A stretch of 64,000 nucleotides of DNA from Pochonia chlamydosporia 170 (taxonomy: Eukaryota; Ascomycota; Sordariomycetes; Hypocreales; Clavicipitaceae). The position numbers were made by a program, and so were the translations under genes. Shown piece after piece: positions 1 through 10,850 of this stretch. The notes under the pieces were generated by a model. That model worked only from the letters and a program-made list of their open reading frames with translations, was not told the DNA's origin and did no database searches. The stretch is taken from the NCBI RefSeq assembly GCF_001653235.2, contig NC_035790.1:2976001-3040000 (forward strand). Reading direction: 5' to 3'. Each line of letters begins with the position of its first letter. The stretch's first letter is position 1.

Positions 1-31
1 ACGCCTACATTGAGCCATCATTGTTATCAAC

Positions 32-241
32 ATGGATCGTCAGACAATGAGGACAAAGTGGGATGAGAAAGTCCACGAGAATATCCTCCTGGCTGTGTTC
101 AACCACGTCACTTTCACGTCTGAGCAGATATCCAACATAATGGAGGAGCTGCGAGGTCGCGAGTATACGTTTACGGAGAATGCTCTTCGGTACAGTTTCC
201 CTTGCTTTTGGATATCTGACAGTCACACACGTTCAGATTAA
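32..241 (+). pseudogene. KWD-family small protein, first tandem copy, probably degenerate
   Basis: An ATG at 32 opens a 69-codon frame. Its first ~53 residues match the two downstream paralogues in layout: a TKWDE motif near residue 8, then H-x-x-LLA, then a helix ending in TENALR. The paralogues have a phase-2 intron exactly here, and a GTACAG donor is present at 190. The only in-frame acceptor I can see, at 222, would make a 33-bp intron, too short for a fungus, and the conserved QHxxK second exon is missing. The frame instead reads through to TAA at 239-241. I therefore read it as a copy that lost its 3' exon, though a short functional protein is possible. The molecular function of the family is not known to me. 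Confidence 0.45.
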
Positions 242-249
242 ACACTGCA

Positions 250-548
250 CTTTGCACTTTACATATTGTCCTTCTTCCTTTCATATGTCTTCCTCCCGCA
301 CTGCCTCACCCTCACTTACACTTTCTTCCTTTACCTTCTTCTTCCACTCATATACCTTCCTCTCACACAACCGCACCCTCACTTTCACTTCTTCCTTTAC
401 ACCGTTCTTCTATTTATACATCCTCCTCTCACGCCACCTCATCCTCACACTTGCTACCTTTACATCATCTTACATTTCATCCCTACACTCTCTACCTTTA
501 CAACTTCTTACACTTCGACTCTACACTACCAACATCCCAAACCCACAT
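250..548. other. Pyrimidine-rich, G-poor spacer between tandem copies 1 and 2
   Basis: This stretch is almost pure C/T/A on the top strand, with repeated cttcctt, cctcac and tttacac words. It gives spurious leucine/proline/histidine-rich open frames in two phases. It lies directly upstream of the second copy and probably serves as promoter and leader. I see no gene in it. Confidence 0.5.
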
Positions 549-560
549 GACCTACATACC

Positions 561-1109
561 ATGTCTCGCCCTCCCACCACCCACAAATGGGACGCAGAGT
601 CTCATCGTGGCCTCCTCCGCGCCATGATCGAGGTAGCCAAGCCAAACAAAGGCTTCATCACCCAGCTAGCCACGCACATGCAGTCGCAGGGCTTCCACAC
701 CACCTACAGCGGCATCAAGTAACCACTCATCTCACATCACACCCCAATTCACACACTGAAAAATACCAATAAACTAACACACCCCTCACAGTCAGCACAT
801 CCAGAAACTCCGTCGCGGCCAGGACTCTCCCCAGAAGGCGGCCAAGAGCGCCGCTTCTACGCCTACCAAGGCCACTCCCACGAAGCGCAAGGCTCGTGCC
901 CCAAAGACCGCAACACCGGCCAAGTCCCCTGCCATTGTGGAGGACTCGGATGACGATGACGAGATCTATATCAAGCAGGACTATGACGAGGATGATGGGC
1001 CTGATGTCAAGCGCCCCAAGGTGGAAGCTAAGTATGTCTTCTGTTTCTACTCTATACGAATAGTGGCTAATTGTTTAGGGCAGAGAACACTGATGACGGT
1101 GAGATGTAA
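561..1109 (+). CDS. KWD-family small acidic/basic nuclear-type protein, second tandem copy
   Basis: Three exons are supported: 561-718, 792-1031 and 1079-1109 (about 142 residues). The N-terminal ~60 residues form a small helical module with a HKWDAE motif and a second-exon QHIQKLRRG stretch, shared with the copy at 1849. This layout resembles small SANT/Myb-like or winged-helix modules common in filamentous fungi, but no function is established. The rest is low complexity: a K/A/T/P-rich segment with AT-hook-like KATPTKRKARAPK, then an acidic DSDDDDE run, then a basic RPKVEAK patch. That suggests a nuclear, chromatin-associated protein (inference). The intron 1 donor GTAACC and acceptor CACAG give phase 2, as in the neighbouring copy. 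Intron 2 is only 47 bp (GTATGT..TTTAG), and splicing it out gives a clean acidic C-terminus ending in TDDGEM. Confidence 0.7.
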
Positions 1110-1848
1110 ACCGTGGTAGGATTTGAGAGTGAGATGGTTGGTTTTGAAAGTGCGATGGTTGGTATGGAATTGCTAAGGGAGGAGAGATACTGAGACTAGG
1201 ATGCAAACAATGGACTATTTGATCTACTTTAATGCTGCCTCGGATGCCTGTGAATGAACATCAGATATTTGTGACAACTTTGACATGTAAATGCATAATG
1301 AAAATTTGGACCTCTACCAGAAAGCAGAGCCGTCATGTACAGTCTGTGGTAAAAGTATTTGCCTCTATCCAAGTACACACTAACATATCCAAGTACACTA
1401 AGATATTTTAGTAAGTATACGCCGATATATCTCGGCATGTGTTAGCATGTAACATGATACGTAATACCTTTCTCTTGTCCAAATACTTTTAACTCCCAAC
1501 TGTAAACGCCCAGCACAACTCAACCAACATATTCACAACCCCCGTTAGCACCACCTCCACCCTCACAACCGCCAGCTGCCATCTAGCTCACTTTATACTC
1601 ACAGTTTAACCGCACAGCTGTCAAAACACCAGACGTCAACAGATATCAACCCAGCCTCTGTATTTACAACCTACCACTTCTTTCAACCCAACAACATCCC
1701 CCATCCTCTACACTTCTCCCTCATACATCACTGACCAACAAATCCCACTCATCGCACACAATATCAACTCACCAAACATCCAACCCATCACACAACACAT
1801 CTATCACCAAAACATCACTCACCTCCCATCCAACCAACAACCAACACG
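1110..1848. other. Spacer between tandem copies 2 and 3, G-poor in its second half
   Basis: No gene is visible. From about 1480 to 1848 the top strand is strongly depleted in G (repeated caacc, cacatc and ctcacc words), like the tract upstream of the second copy. It probably contains the promoter and a long leader for the third copy. Confidence 0.5.
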
Positions 1849-2210
1849 ATGCCCTCCTCCAAAAAATGGGACACCTCCCACGAACTCGACCTCTGCATGG
1901 CCGTAATCCTCACAGGCGGCTCAACCACCTCCTACAAATGGCCTGAAATCCACGAAATCATGTGCCACCTTGGTCACAACTACACCAAAGATGCAATCTC
2001 GTTCGTTCTCTCCACTCTACCTTATTCCCTTCATTGAGACGTCACCGCTGACAAGTACACAGACAGCACTTCACCAAGGTCATACTTCGCGGCTTCAAGA
2101 AGAGGCATGATCTTCCGGCTGGCAAGCTCGAGGCCGTGACACCAGTCAAGGACAAACGAAAGCTGGCGGATGGGGAGGAGGAATCTCCTTCCAAGAGGAA
2201 GGCGAAGTAG
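1849..2210 (+). CDS. KWD-family small basic protein, third tandem copy
   Basis: Exons 1849-2000 and 2063-2210 encode about 99 residues. Exon 1 carries SKKWDTSHELDLCMAVIL, then a WPEIHEIM helix and a TKDAIS turn. Exon 2 starts with the family's QHFTKVILRGFKKRHD motif and ends in a basic SPSKRKAK tail that looks like a nuclear localisation signal. The 62-bp intron uses a weak GTTCGT donor and ACACAG acceptor, in phase 2 at the same place as the intron of the second copy, which shows common descent. Of the three copies this is the shortest intact version. It lacks the long K/A/T and acidic tail of copy 2. The role is unknown; a small DNA- or chromatin-binding protein is the most reasonable guess. 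Confidence 0.7.
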
Positions 2211-2495
2211 ATGTTGGTGTGGCAATACTCGAGCAGGATAATATGGTCAGCTGGATGAAGGCATGGTGCATGGACTGCATGAGGGTATAGGGATGGGGAT
2301 GAGATTTCGGGCTACTGGCATAGCTGCTTGGTGAATGGAAAGACAGGGTCAACGGAAGCAGCAAGGGTGGTGACAGGGCTTTACAGGCAAAATGAGCTAC
2401 TTAATGAAATCAATTCATGCGTCTTTATGGCATCTAGTGACGCAATGATCCTGATCCTGCCCTCACATCCTAAACGCCAAAAGAAATCGAAGATA

Positions 2496-3744
2496 TTACT
2501 TTGGACGACGGCCGTCCAGTCTGTAACCTTCACTTGGACCCTTCTTATCCGGCGCTTTGCTCTTTTCGTCCCCCTCACCCTTTCGCTTGACTGTTCCGCG
2601 CAGACTTTGTCCCTGGCCAGCAAAGTGTGGTCGCTTCGCGTCTTCCTTCTCCTGCTCTTTCTCCTCCGTCGTTTTTAACGGCTTAAACTCATACCCGAAG
2701 AAGAGCTTATTGGGTGCTAGACGTAGCGGTGCTGGTGCCCCTGTTCGGCTTTTGGGTGCAGCCGGTTCCGCAGGAACGGGTGTCGCAGGTTTGGGCGTCG
2801 AAGTCTTGCTGCCCTTCTTGGCGAGCCGCAGACCTTCGCCGATAAAGTTGGTGGGAGTACTTGTGACTGATGGAGCAATAGAGCTGTAGCCGATGGCCTG
2901 GGCCATGGTGCCTTGTCCGTGAACGATTCCTCCGACTGGAACGCCGCCTCGAGTACTGCCGGGTGTATTGGTGCCGCTCTTCTTTTCTGGCTCGACGTAG
3001 CCGACGGGCGGTGCGAACTCGACTGATACGTCCGTTTCAATCATACTGACGCCCATTTTGTCTGTTTCTGGCTTCACATCCAATACGGCAACCTCGTATA
3101 TCTCGTCGTTGTACTCAAAGTTGAACACATCGCCTTTGGTCAGGGTGGCGAAGTTTCGGAATGCCCGCTCAAGAACTGCTTTTGGATCGCTAATCTCCAA
3201 GAAGTTGACTGATTGTGGCTGTAGTTTGACCATTTTGGCCAGCTCGAGTGACGTCGTTCTGATTTGAATCATATCCCCAACTTCCATACCCAACGTTTCC
3301 ATCATCTGTAGTGCGATTCAGTCAGCGTATGGACAGCGAGTTACCAGTGTTTGGATATATAACTGACCCACTGGGGAATGTATGCTCGTCCTTCCTCGGC
3401 AATAAACTCCAACACACCAGCGTGGGAATGCCTTCCTTTCTCCCCGTTAATCATCTCCATCAGCAGTGGCCACTGCACGTGCAGCTTTGAAACTTTGTCC
3501 AGTGCTGATGGGGGTAGAATGATTTTTGAACCATAGTTTAGCTCGGGTCGCTCCGCACCGGGGGCCATGACGACGGGATAGCACCTGTAGTATTCATCGA
3601 ATCGCTGGATTATCGGTCTTCGACCACGGGCCATATTGTAGAGATGCTCCGGGTTGGCCGGATCAAAGCCACCACCAAACCCCGGTTGAAACTGATCTCT
3701 AGTTAGTGAGGTGGGTAGAAGGGTGGAAAAGAAATGCCTACCAT
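2496..3744 (-). CDS. UFD1: UFD1, ubiquitin-recognition cofactor of Cdc48/p97
   Basis: Exons on the minus strand are 3742-3744, 3368-3691 and 2496-3305, giving 378 residues. Exon 1 is only the start codon; the 50-bp intron joins ATG to FQPGFGGGFDPANPE, the usual UFD1 N-terminus. The conserved double-psi barrel domain follows, with FDEYYRCYPV, NYGSKIILPPSALDKVS, GVLEFIAEEGRAYIP, MMETLGMEVGD and SVNFLEISDPKAVLERAFRN. The C-terminal third is low complexity and carries the region that in the family binds Npl4 and Cdc48. Ufd1-Npl4 brings K48-polyubiquitinated substrates to Cdc48 for unfolding in ER-associated and nuclear degradation. Length fits the family (about 340-380). It is divergent from LIN1 across 697 bp. 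Confidence 0.95.
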
Positions 3745-4441
3745 TGTGACGGGCTGGGCAAATGGACGATTGATAGGTTTATTGCAATGCGGTGGGAATG
3801 GTGCAGCTTCGATAATCAATCAACACCCAAGGTGGCCCTAAGTCTGGTGTGCCCGCCTCGGAAATGTAGAAGGTTGAGGAAGAGGAGCAGAGAAATCCCA
3901 GTTTGGTGCTGTTGTCAACAGTCGTCGCAGTCCAAATGTGAAGGTGATGTCTGGTCGAAGCTTGAAGTCTGGGTCTTGGGATGATGTGGGGTGGTGGTCT
4001 GGTAGAAGATGGGACCAGAAGACATTCATGTCAATGTGAACATGAAGGCAGCTCTGTGAATGACGCAGGTCAAAGTTGACATGACAAGAAAGTGGCGCCA
4101 ACAAGGGACTAGGTGTGGCTCTAGCTTCAGCAGTCTTTGGGTGTAAAGGTGGCGGAAAACCAGCCAGGCGAGACTGGAGCTGGAGCTGGCTGACATCAAT
4201 CATGGCTGGGACTACGGGGAGTAGACCAGTCAAAGTTCGAAGCCACAGCTTCAAAGTTACCAAACATTTCACATCGACAACACTCAACTACGCAGACAAC
4301 AGCTACTCTATTGCCAGAGCGAACTTGCACTCTTTTTTACAACTAAGCCACTTCTCGGCGTGGGTTTGTGCCGTCGACCGATAACTGGCTTGCCTCGAGA
4401 ACGTATCCAAACAAAGCCAAGGTCTCTTCAGCTACTGCACC
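3745..4441. promoter_or_regulatory. Divergent promoter region UFD1/LIN1
   Basis: This 697-bp stretch separates two head-to-head housekeeping genes and holds no convincing coding frame. It must contain both promoters. I see no clear TATA box. Confidence 0.5.
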
Positions 4442-5851
4442 ATGTCGTCCAGACATTCTGCGGCGCGACCAAACCGAGCCGGCGAAGACTTTGCTCGCAC
4501 TCACCACAATGAAGCAGGCGACAACGATGGAAATGCAAAGTTCGATGTCCGAAATCCATCCATATTAGCTCCAGACTCAAGGGAGGAGGATGCCATCCTT
4601 GACGCAGATGTTATAGGTGGCAGAAATGCTACAAAACGAGGTGCAGTCAACCTGGACGGCTACGACAGTGACTCAGACAACGAAACTTTCAACGCCAAGG
4701 CAGCGGGCCGCAAGAAGGGCAAAGTCGACATCAACGAACAGCTTGACAACTACGACGCCGCAGGGTCAGGTCCCGCAGCCAATGGCGCAGAAGCCGATGA
4801 CGATGACGATGACGACGACGACATGTTTGCAGTCGCCGCTGAAGCGGATGCTCCCAAAGACGAAGACGATGGCGATTTTGACAAGTCTGGAAAGAAGAGG
4901 AAGGACGTCCGATTTCTCGATGCTACACAAATTGCCGGTCAGGATCACACTAGTAAAAGCGGCGGACGCATAAGGCTCGACGACCAAGAAAGTGAAGACG
5001 ACGAGGTGGAAGCACAGCTGGCAGCACAGGAGGAGGACGTGGACGAGGAGGTTGGAGCAGGTGGTCTGAAGCGAAACGCGCCTAAAGTGGAAGCATTCAA
5101 CTTGCAGGCTGAAATGGAAGAAGGCCAGTTTGATCAGTCTGGAAACTATGTACGCAAAGCTGGCGACCCAGATGCTGTGCACGACAACTGGCTAGACGGC
5201 CTGAGCAAAAAAGATATGAAGAAGGCTGCTGCTGCGCATGAGAAACGTGCCGCCGAAGCGCGTCAGCAACGACTCCAAGAAGCTGAAGTTCTTGCATCTG
5301 ACCTGTTGAAGAAGCTGATTCTGCTGTTGGAGCCTTCGGAGTCGCCGCTCGAGGCTCTGGCCAGATTGGGTAAAGGTCAGACAAAGACTAAAAAGATTCC
5401 CAAATGGAAACTCAAGAAGATGAACAAGGGCGCCGAAGACATGGAGACGGACACCACGGATGCTACCCAAGACCCTGAACAGACCAGAATCAAGGAATCT
5501 ATCAATTCCATTACAGACGCAGCTGACAAATTGCTGAGCCGTGACTACGAAGAGGTTTATGACCAGGATCGCGAGCTGTTAATACGGGCATACCGGCGCG
5601 AGACCGGAAAGGATTGGGTTGAGCCTGCATCACGGCATCAAGACATCCAGCAGGATGCAAATGTTGAGCCAGTGCAGCAATGGGAGTTTCGGTGGACAGA
5701 TGGCCGTGATGGAGGAGCGAAGCAAGGACCATTTGACAAAGCGACCATGAAAGCATGGCAGGACGCTGGCTATTTTGCCAAGGGCATTGAATTCCGGCTC
5801 GTTGGCGGCGATGATGACGCTTGGACAACGGAGGCGACTTTTGCGTCGTGA
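4442..5851 (+). CDS. LIN1: LIN1/CD2BP2-like GYF-domain protein (U5 snRNP 52K type)
   Basis: A single exon of 469 residues. Residues 1-200 are acidic and disordered, with a nine-aspartate run near residue 120 and a KKRKDVRFLD segment. The central part has the family motif FNLQAEMEEGQFDQSGNY followed by DNWLDGLS. A helical K/A-rich region follows. The C-terminus is a GYF domain: QWEFRWTD, then GPFDKATMKAWQDAGYF, which has the proline-peptide-binding GPF-x(n)-W-x(4)-GYF pattern. LIN1/Snu40 and human CD2BP2 associate with the U5 snRNP before tri-snRNP assembly, through the GYF domain and Prp6/Dib1-type partners. The ATG at 4442 was chosen because it is the first in frame and gives the typical acidic N-terminus. 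Confidence 0.9.
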   Translation: MSSRHSAARPNRAGEDFARTHHNEAGDNDGNAKFDVRNPSILAPDSREEDAILDADVIGGRNATKRGAVNLDGYDSDSDNETFNAKAAGRKKGKVDINEQLDNYDAAGSGPAANGAEADDDDDDDDDMFAVAAEADAPKDEDDGDFDKSGKKRKDVRFLDATQIAGQDHTSKSGGRIRLDDQESEDDEVEAQLAAQEEDVDEEVGAGGLKRNAPKVEAFNLQAEMEEGQFDQSGNYVRKAGDPDAVHDNWLDGLSKKDMKKAAAAHEKRAAEARQQRLQEAEVLASDLLKKLILLLEPSESPLEALARLGKGQTKTKKIPKWKLKKMNKGAEDMETDTTDATQDPEQTRIKESINSITDAADKLLSRDYEEVYDQDRELLIRAYRRETGKDWVEPASRHQDIQQDANVEPVQQWEFRWTDGRDGGAKQGPFDKATMKAWQDAGYFAKGIEFRLVGGDDDAWTTEATFAS

Positions 5852-7671
5852 TTTTTATACGGGCCGAAAGTGCCTGGCGTCATTCGCTGGTCTTTCACCC
5901 CCGAGAGCGCAGGACCGCGTCTTGTGTGTTGAGAATGAGGCTGCAAATCCTACCTGGCAGCCAGCCAAACAGCAGGAGCACGAGCCACATTGAAAGTTTC
6001 TGCGGATTCGTCGTCTACTATGTAGGAGTAAACCTGCGATAGTTGCACACGATGGTGGAGACATTCGATCAAGAGCAAGAGTAAGCAAAAAGGGCCAAGA
6101 GGCACAACAGTTGGCCAAGCGGGCTACAAGAACATCTTCCCGATGCCACAAGTTGAATCGGCATGTGCGTGCCCCGGCACAAGTGGATATTTACGATTGA
6201 AAGCTTCCGAGGAGCTTGTATCCCATGTAGACGAAGCTCGGGACGACGAGAAGTTGGTTCCTGGTGTTCCCGAAACTGCCCCGGGCGGACGCGGTTGTGG
6301 GCGGCTCTGGGGTTATTGCAGCCGTGAAGCTCCGGAAAGATTGGGCAAAACGGGCCAAATAGCCAATGCAGATGAACGATTTCCCGCTATGCATCCGAGC
6401 CGCACCCATGCGATCAGAGGGGGCCACCCCGGAATCAGATTGAGGCCATCGTGAAGCCGTTCCATTGCTGGGAGCGCTTGGCTTTGCTACGATTTTGGAC
6501 CAGAAGAGACCTGTCTGTGGACGTGCCTGTTTTTCTCGCACCTGGTGCCTGGTTGACTCAGCAGCAAGTCGTCACCGCGACCGGAGGCACGTTTTGAGTG
6601 ATTTATCATAGCTATTACTGGATACATGGACTGGACAACGACCATATCTGTATGATAAGGCCAACTGGTTCTACCGCGGCGGTACTTGGCGCTGGGCGGC
6701 GATAACCGGGAGATGCGGGTACCTTTAATGTTAATATTTTTTTTTTGCCTGCCAGCGTGACAAGACAAAATGCTTGTTGAGTGAATGACCTGAGTGAGTG
6801 AGAATGCTAGCCAGACCAGGCACTAACAAAGAATTACCCTACCAGTACGGAGTACTAGACCTGGGCATGGATCCGGAGGCTGTGACGTCCCCGCTGCATC
6901 CGTAAAAAAGACGCATTTGATCGGGCTGAGTGTGGAGCATGCAATCAACTTGACTTGAACAGACAACACTTGCATGGTTTGCAGCGACATCAGTGGCTGG
7001 AGCTCAATGGATTCCTCACCAAATTACTCCGTGGATACAGTATTGTATGCTACGCGATTGTATAACTGAAGCAGAACGGCTGGCGAAGTCTAGCGTCGAG
7101 GTGCATGCAGAAGTGGCGGTTGACCAGGATGGGCCACTTACAAGACCATGGTCATGACATGAGGCGAGACGGAGCATATTTGATGGCGGGATTTGATTTG
7201 AGTGTCCATGTCTATTTGAGTCTGTAGGCGGCGCAGCTGTCGGACCACAGCGTCATTCGGACATGGAGGGAAGGGAGAAGAAAATGGGAGGCAACATCCC
7301 GATAGCGGATGATGGGACGAGGTTGCATATAGATGGGCGTGAGGCGAAGGGAGACGAGGCAAGATGGCAATGGTGATGACTCTGAATAAAGGCGAAAAAG
7401 GTGTCTGCGCCGACAGCAAATTGCTCACCGAAGTGGCCGGTAATGGTGTGATCTGAATATATTAACTTTTGCTGTATTAATCATAGCAGCCGATATATTG
7501 GCGGCAAATGCATGACAATTGTCTGACGACGTGAACCAGACCACCAGACACTAGACATGTTCCAAGATGTGGCACAGGGATCAATGATTGCAGCAACCAT
7601 CAACCAGCAACCAGCAGCATTGAACCCACCGGACTTGACCAACTTGGCTTTGCACCTTGACGTCTCCGATC
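5852..7671. other. Gene-free intergenic stretch between LIN1 and GAPDH
   Basis: No conserved frame is visible on either strand. It holds the LIN1 3' end, one TACGGAGTAC palindrome at 6846-6855, a poly-T run near 6739-6746, and scattered CCAGA words at about 6813 and 7536. The distal part presumably carries GAPDH promoter elements. Confidence 0.5.
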
Positions 7672-7812
7672 CGACCAGACCAGACATCAACTGCCTGCTC
7701 AAGTGGTCGATGTCTGGTCCGTTGCTGGTTGACCACACAGACCAGACCAAACCAGACCAGACCAGACCAGCAGACCAGAGTGGCAGACTGACCAGACTGG
7801 ACCAGACCAGAC
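7672..7812. repeat. CCAGA pentamer array upstream of GAPDH
   Basis: The top strand repeats ccaga/accagacc words, densest at 7738-7772 where five or more pentamers run nearly in tandem, with inverted tctggt copies at about 7708-7716. It lies about 310-450 bp before the GAPDH start codon. Related arrays recur elsewhere in this window. Confidence 0.75.
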
Positions 7813-7830
7813 AGGCGCATTGGATCTGAG

Positions 7831-7920
7831 CACTATTTTTCTCCCTCCTTCCTTCCCTTCCCCTCCAAACTTTCTTCCCTTTCCTTTTCCTTCTCCCTCC
7901 ATCATACATTGTTCTTCAAG
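7831..7920 (+). promoter_or_regulatory. CT-rich core promoter element of GAPDH
   Basis: Nearly uninterrupted ctccctcc/ttcccttc pyrimidine tract of about 75 bases, followed by catcatac. Long CT blocks just upstream of the transcription start are typical of highly expressed glycolytic genes in filamentous fungi. Confidence 0.6.
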
Positions 7921-7955
7921 AACTTGACCATTTTCTTTTCAAGACATTTACTTCG

Positions 7956-9788
<1,833 letters not shown>

Positions 9789-10850
9789 ATGCGGCGCTTA
9801 ATCCTCAACAGAAGCTGACCAAGTCCTGCGAATCCCTGGGTCAGAAGGATAGCTTTTGGCTGGTTTAACCCCTGGCACTTCTGGCTCCGGCCCAACGATA
9901 AGAATGGCCTGGAAATGAACACCCAAAAAGTCTCTGAAAACCAATTTCGAGTTTGCACTCTGCAGCAGGGGGGGCTAAAAACTGTTTTGTTAATGAAAAA
10001 ATGAACAAAAATATCCCCTGGAGATAGTATGGTATAGTATGGTGGAGCCAAGGAGTGTATATAGCTGCTTGACAATAGATCGACTGTTTCCATCTGATCC
10101 GGGTAGCGTGACACAATTCGAGGCGATGTGAACAAGTGCCACTTTATAAATGACTGTGTCCCCATCACCGACCGAGGATAGTACAAGACGCATGTATGGC
10201 AAAAACACGACACACAACCTATATATTGTGGCGTGTCAGGTTGTTCATCCACGCCATCCACAGGTCAAGCGTCAAGTAAAGACCCGACATACAATCACCC
10301 GCATAACAATTATTTTCATAATCTTAAATTCATCTCATCTACAGCTACATGGTTTCATCATCGCCACACCATATTCCCCACCATCGCTTCACAGCCCATT
10401 GCAAAACGGAAAAGAAAAGATAACAAAAAGATCCAACGACACCACACCAAATCATACCATTGGCAGATGACGTTGCGAACCGAAACGGACCGGGATATCA
10501 TGGTACAAGAAAGAAGATGAGGCCTGATGATAAGAAAAGGAAAAAAGAATACAAGTGGATGGCTTTGAAGGCGAACACCACACTGTGCAGATGTGGCTTT
10601 GTGAGGAAGTATGTGGGTGATGAAAAGAAGCTATATCGTAACGCCACGGATGCATAACCCGTCCTGGTTTGGTTCCCTTCTGTAACGCTTTCCGGACGCC
10701 CATCTGTTGTTCTTAATAACACTGTGCTCGCTTCCCTCATAATACATGGATGGCTGGTGTGATTCTGGTTGAACCTAGGCCAGCCATCGGTTTCTTTTTG
10801 TTTGCCCAAACTAAACGCCCCATATGTCTGAAGGGGCTGAAAAATTCTTG
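9789..10850. other. Convergent 3' region between GAPDH and the minus-strand gene ending at 10851
   Basis: About 1 kb of 3' flanking sequence for two converging genes. It is A-rich near 10380-10560 and holds no conserved reading frame. Confidence 0.5.

Noticed and set aside
180..722. 180-codon frame running from copy 1 into copy 2.
   Set aside because: Most of it is low-complexity S/T/L/F-rich translation of the pyrimidine tract; the real gene starts at the ATG at 561.
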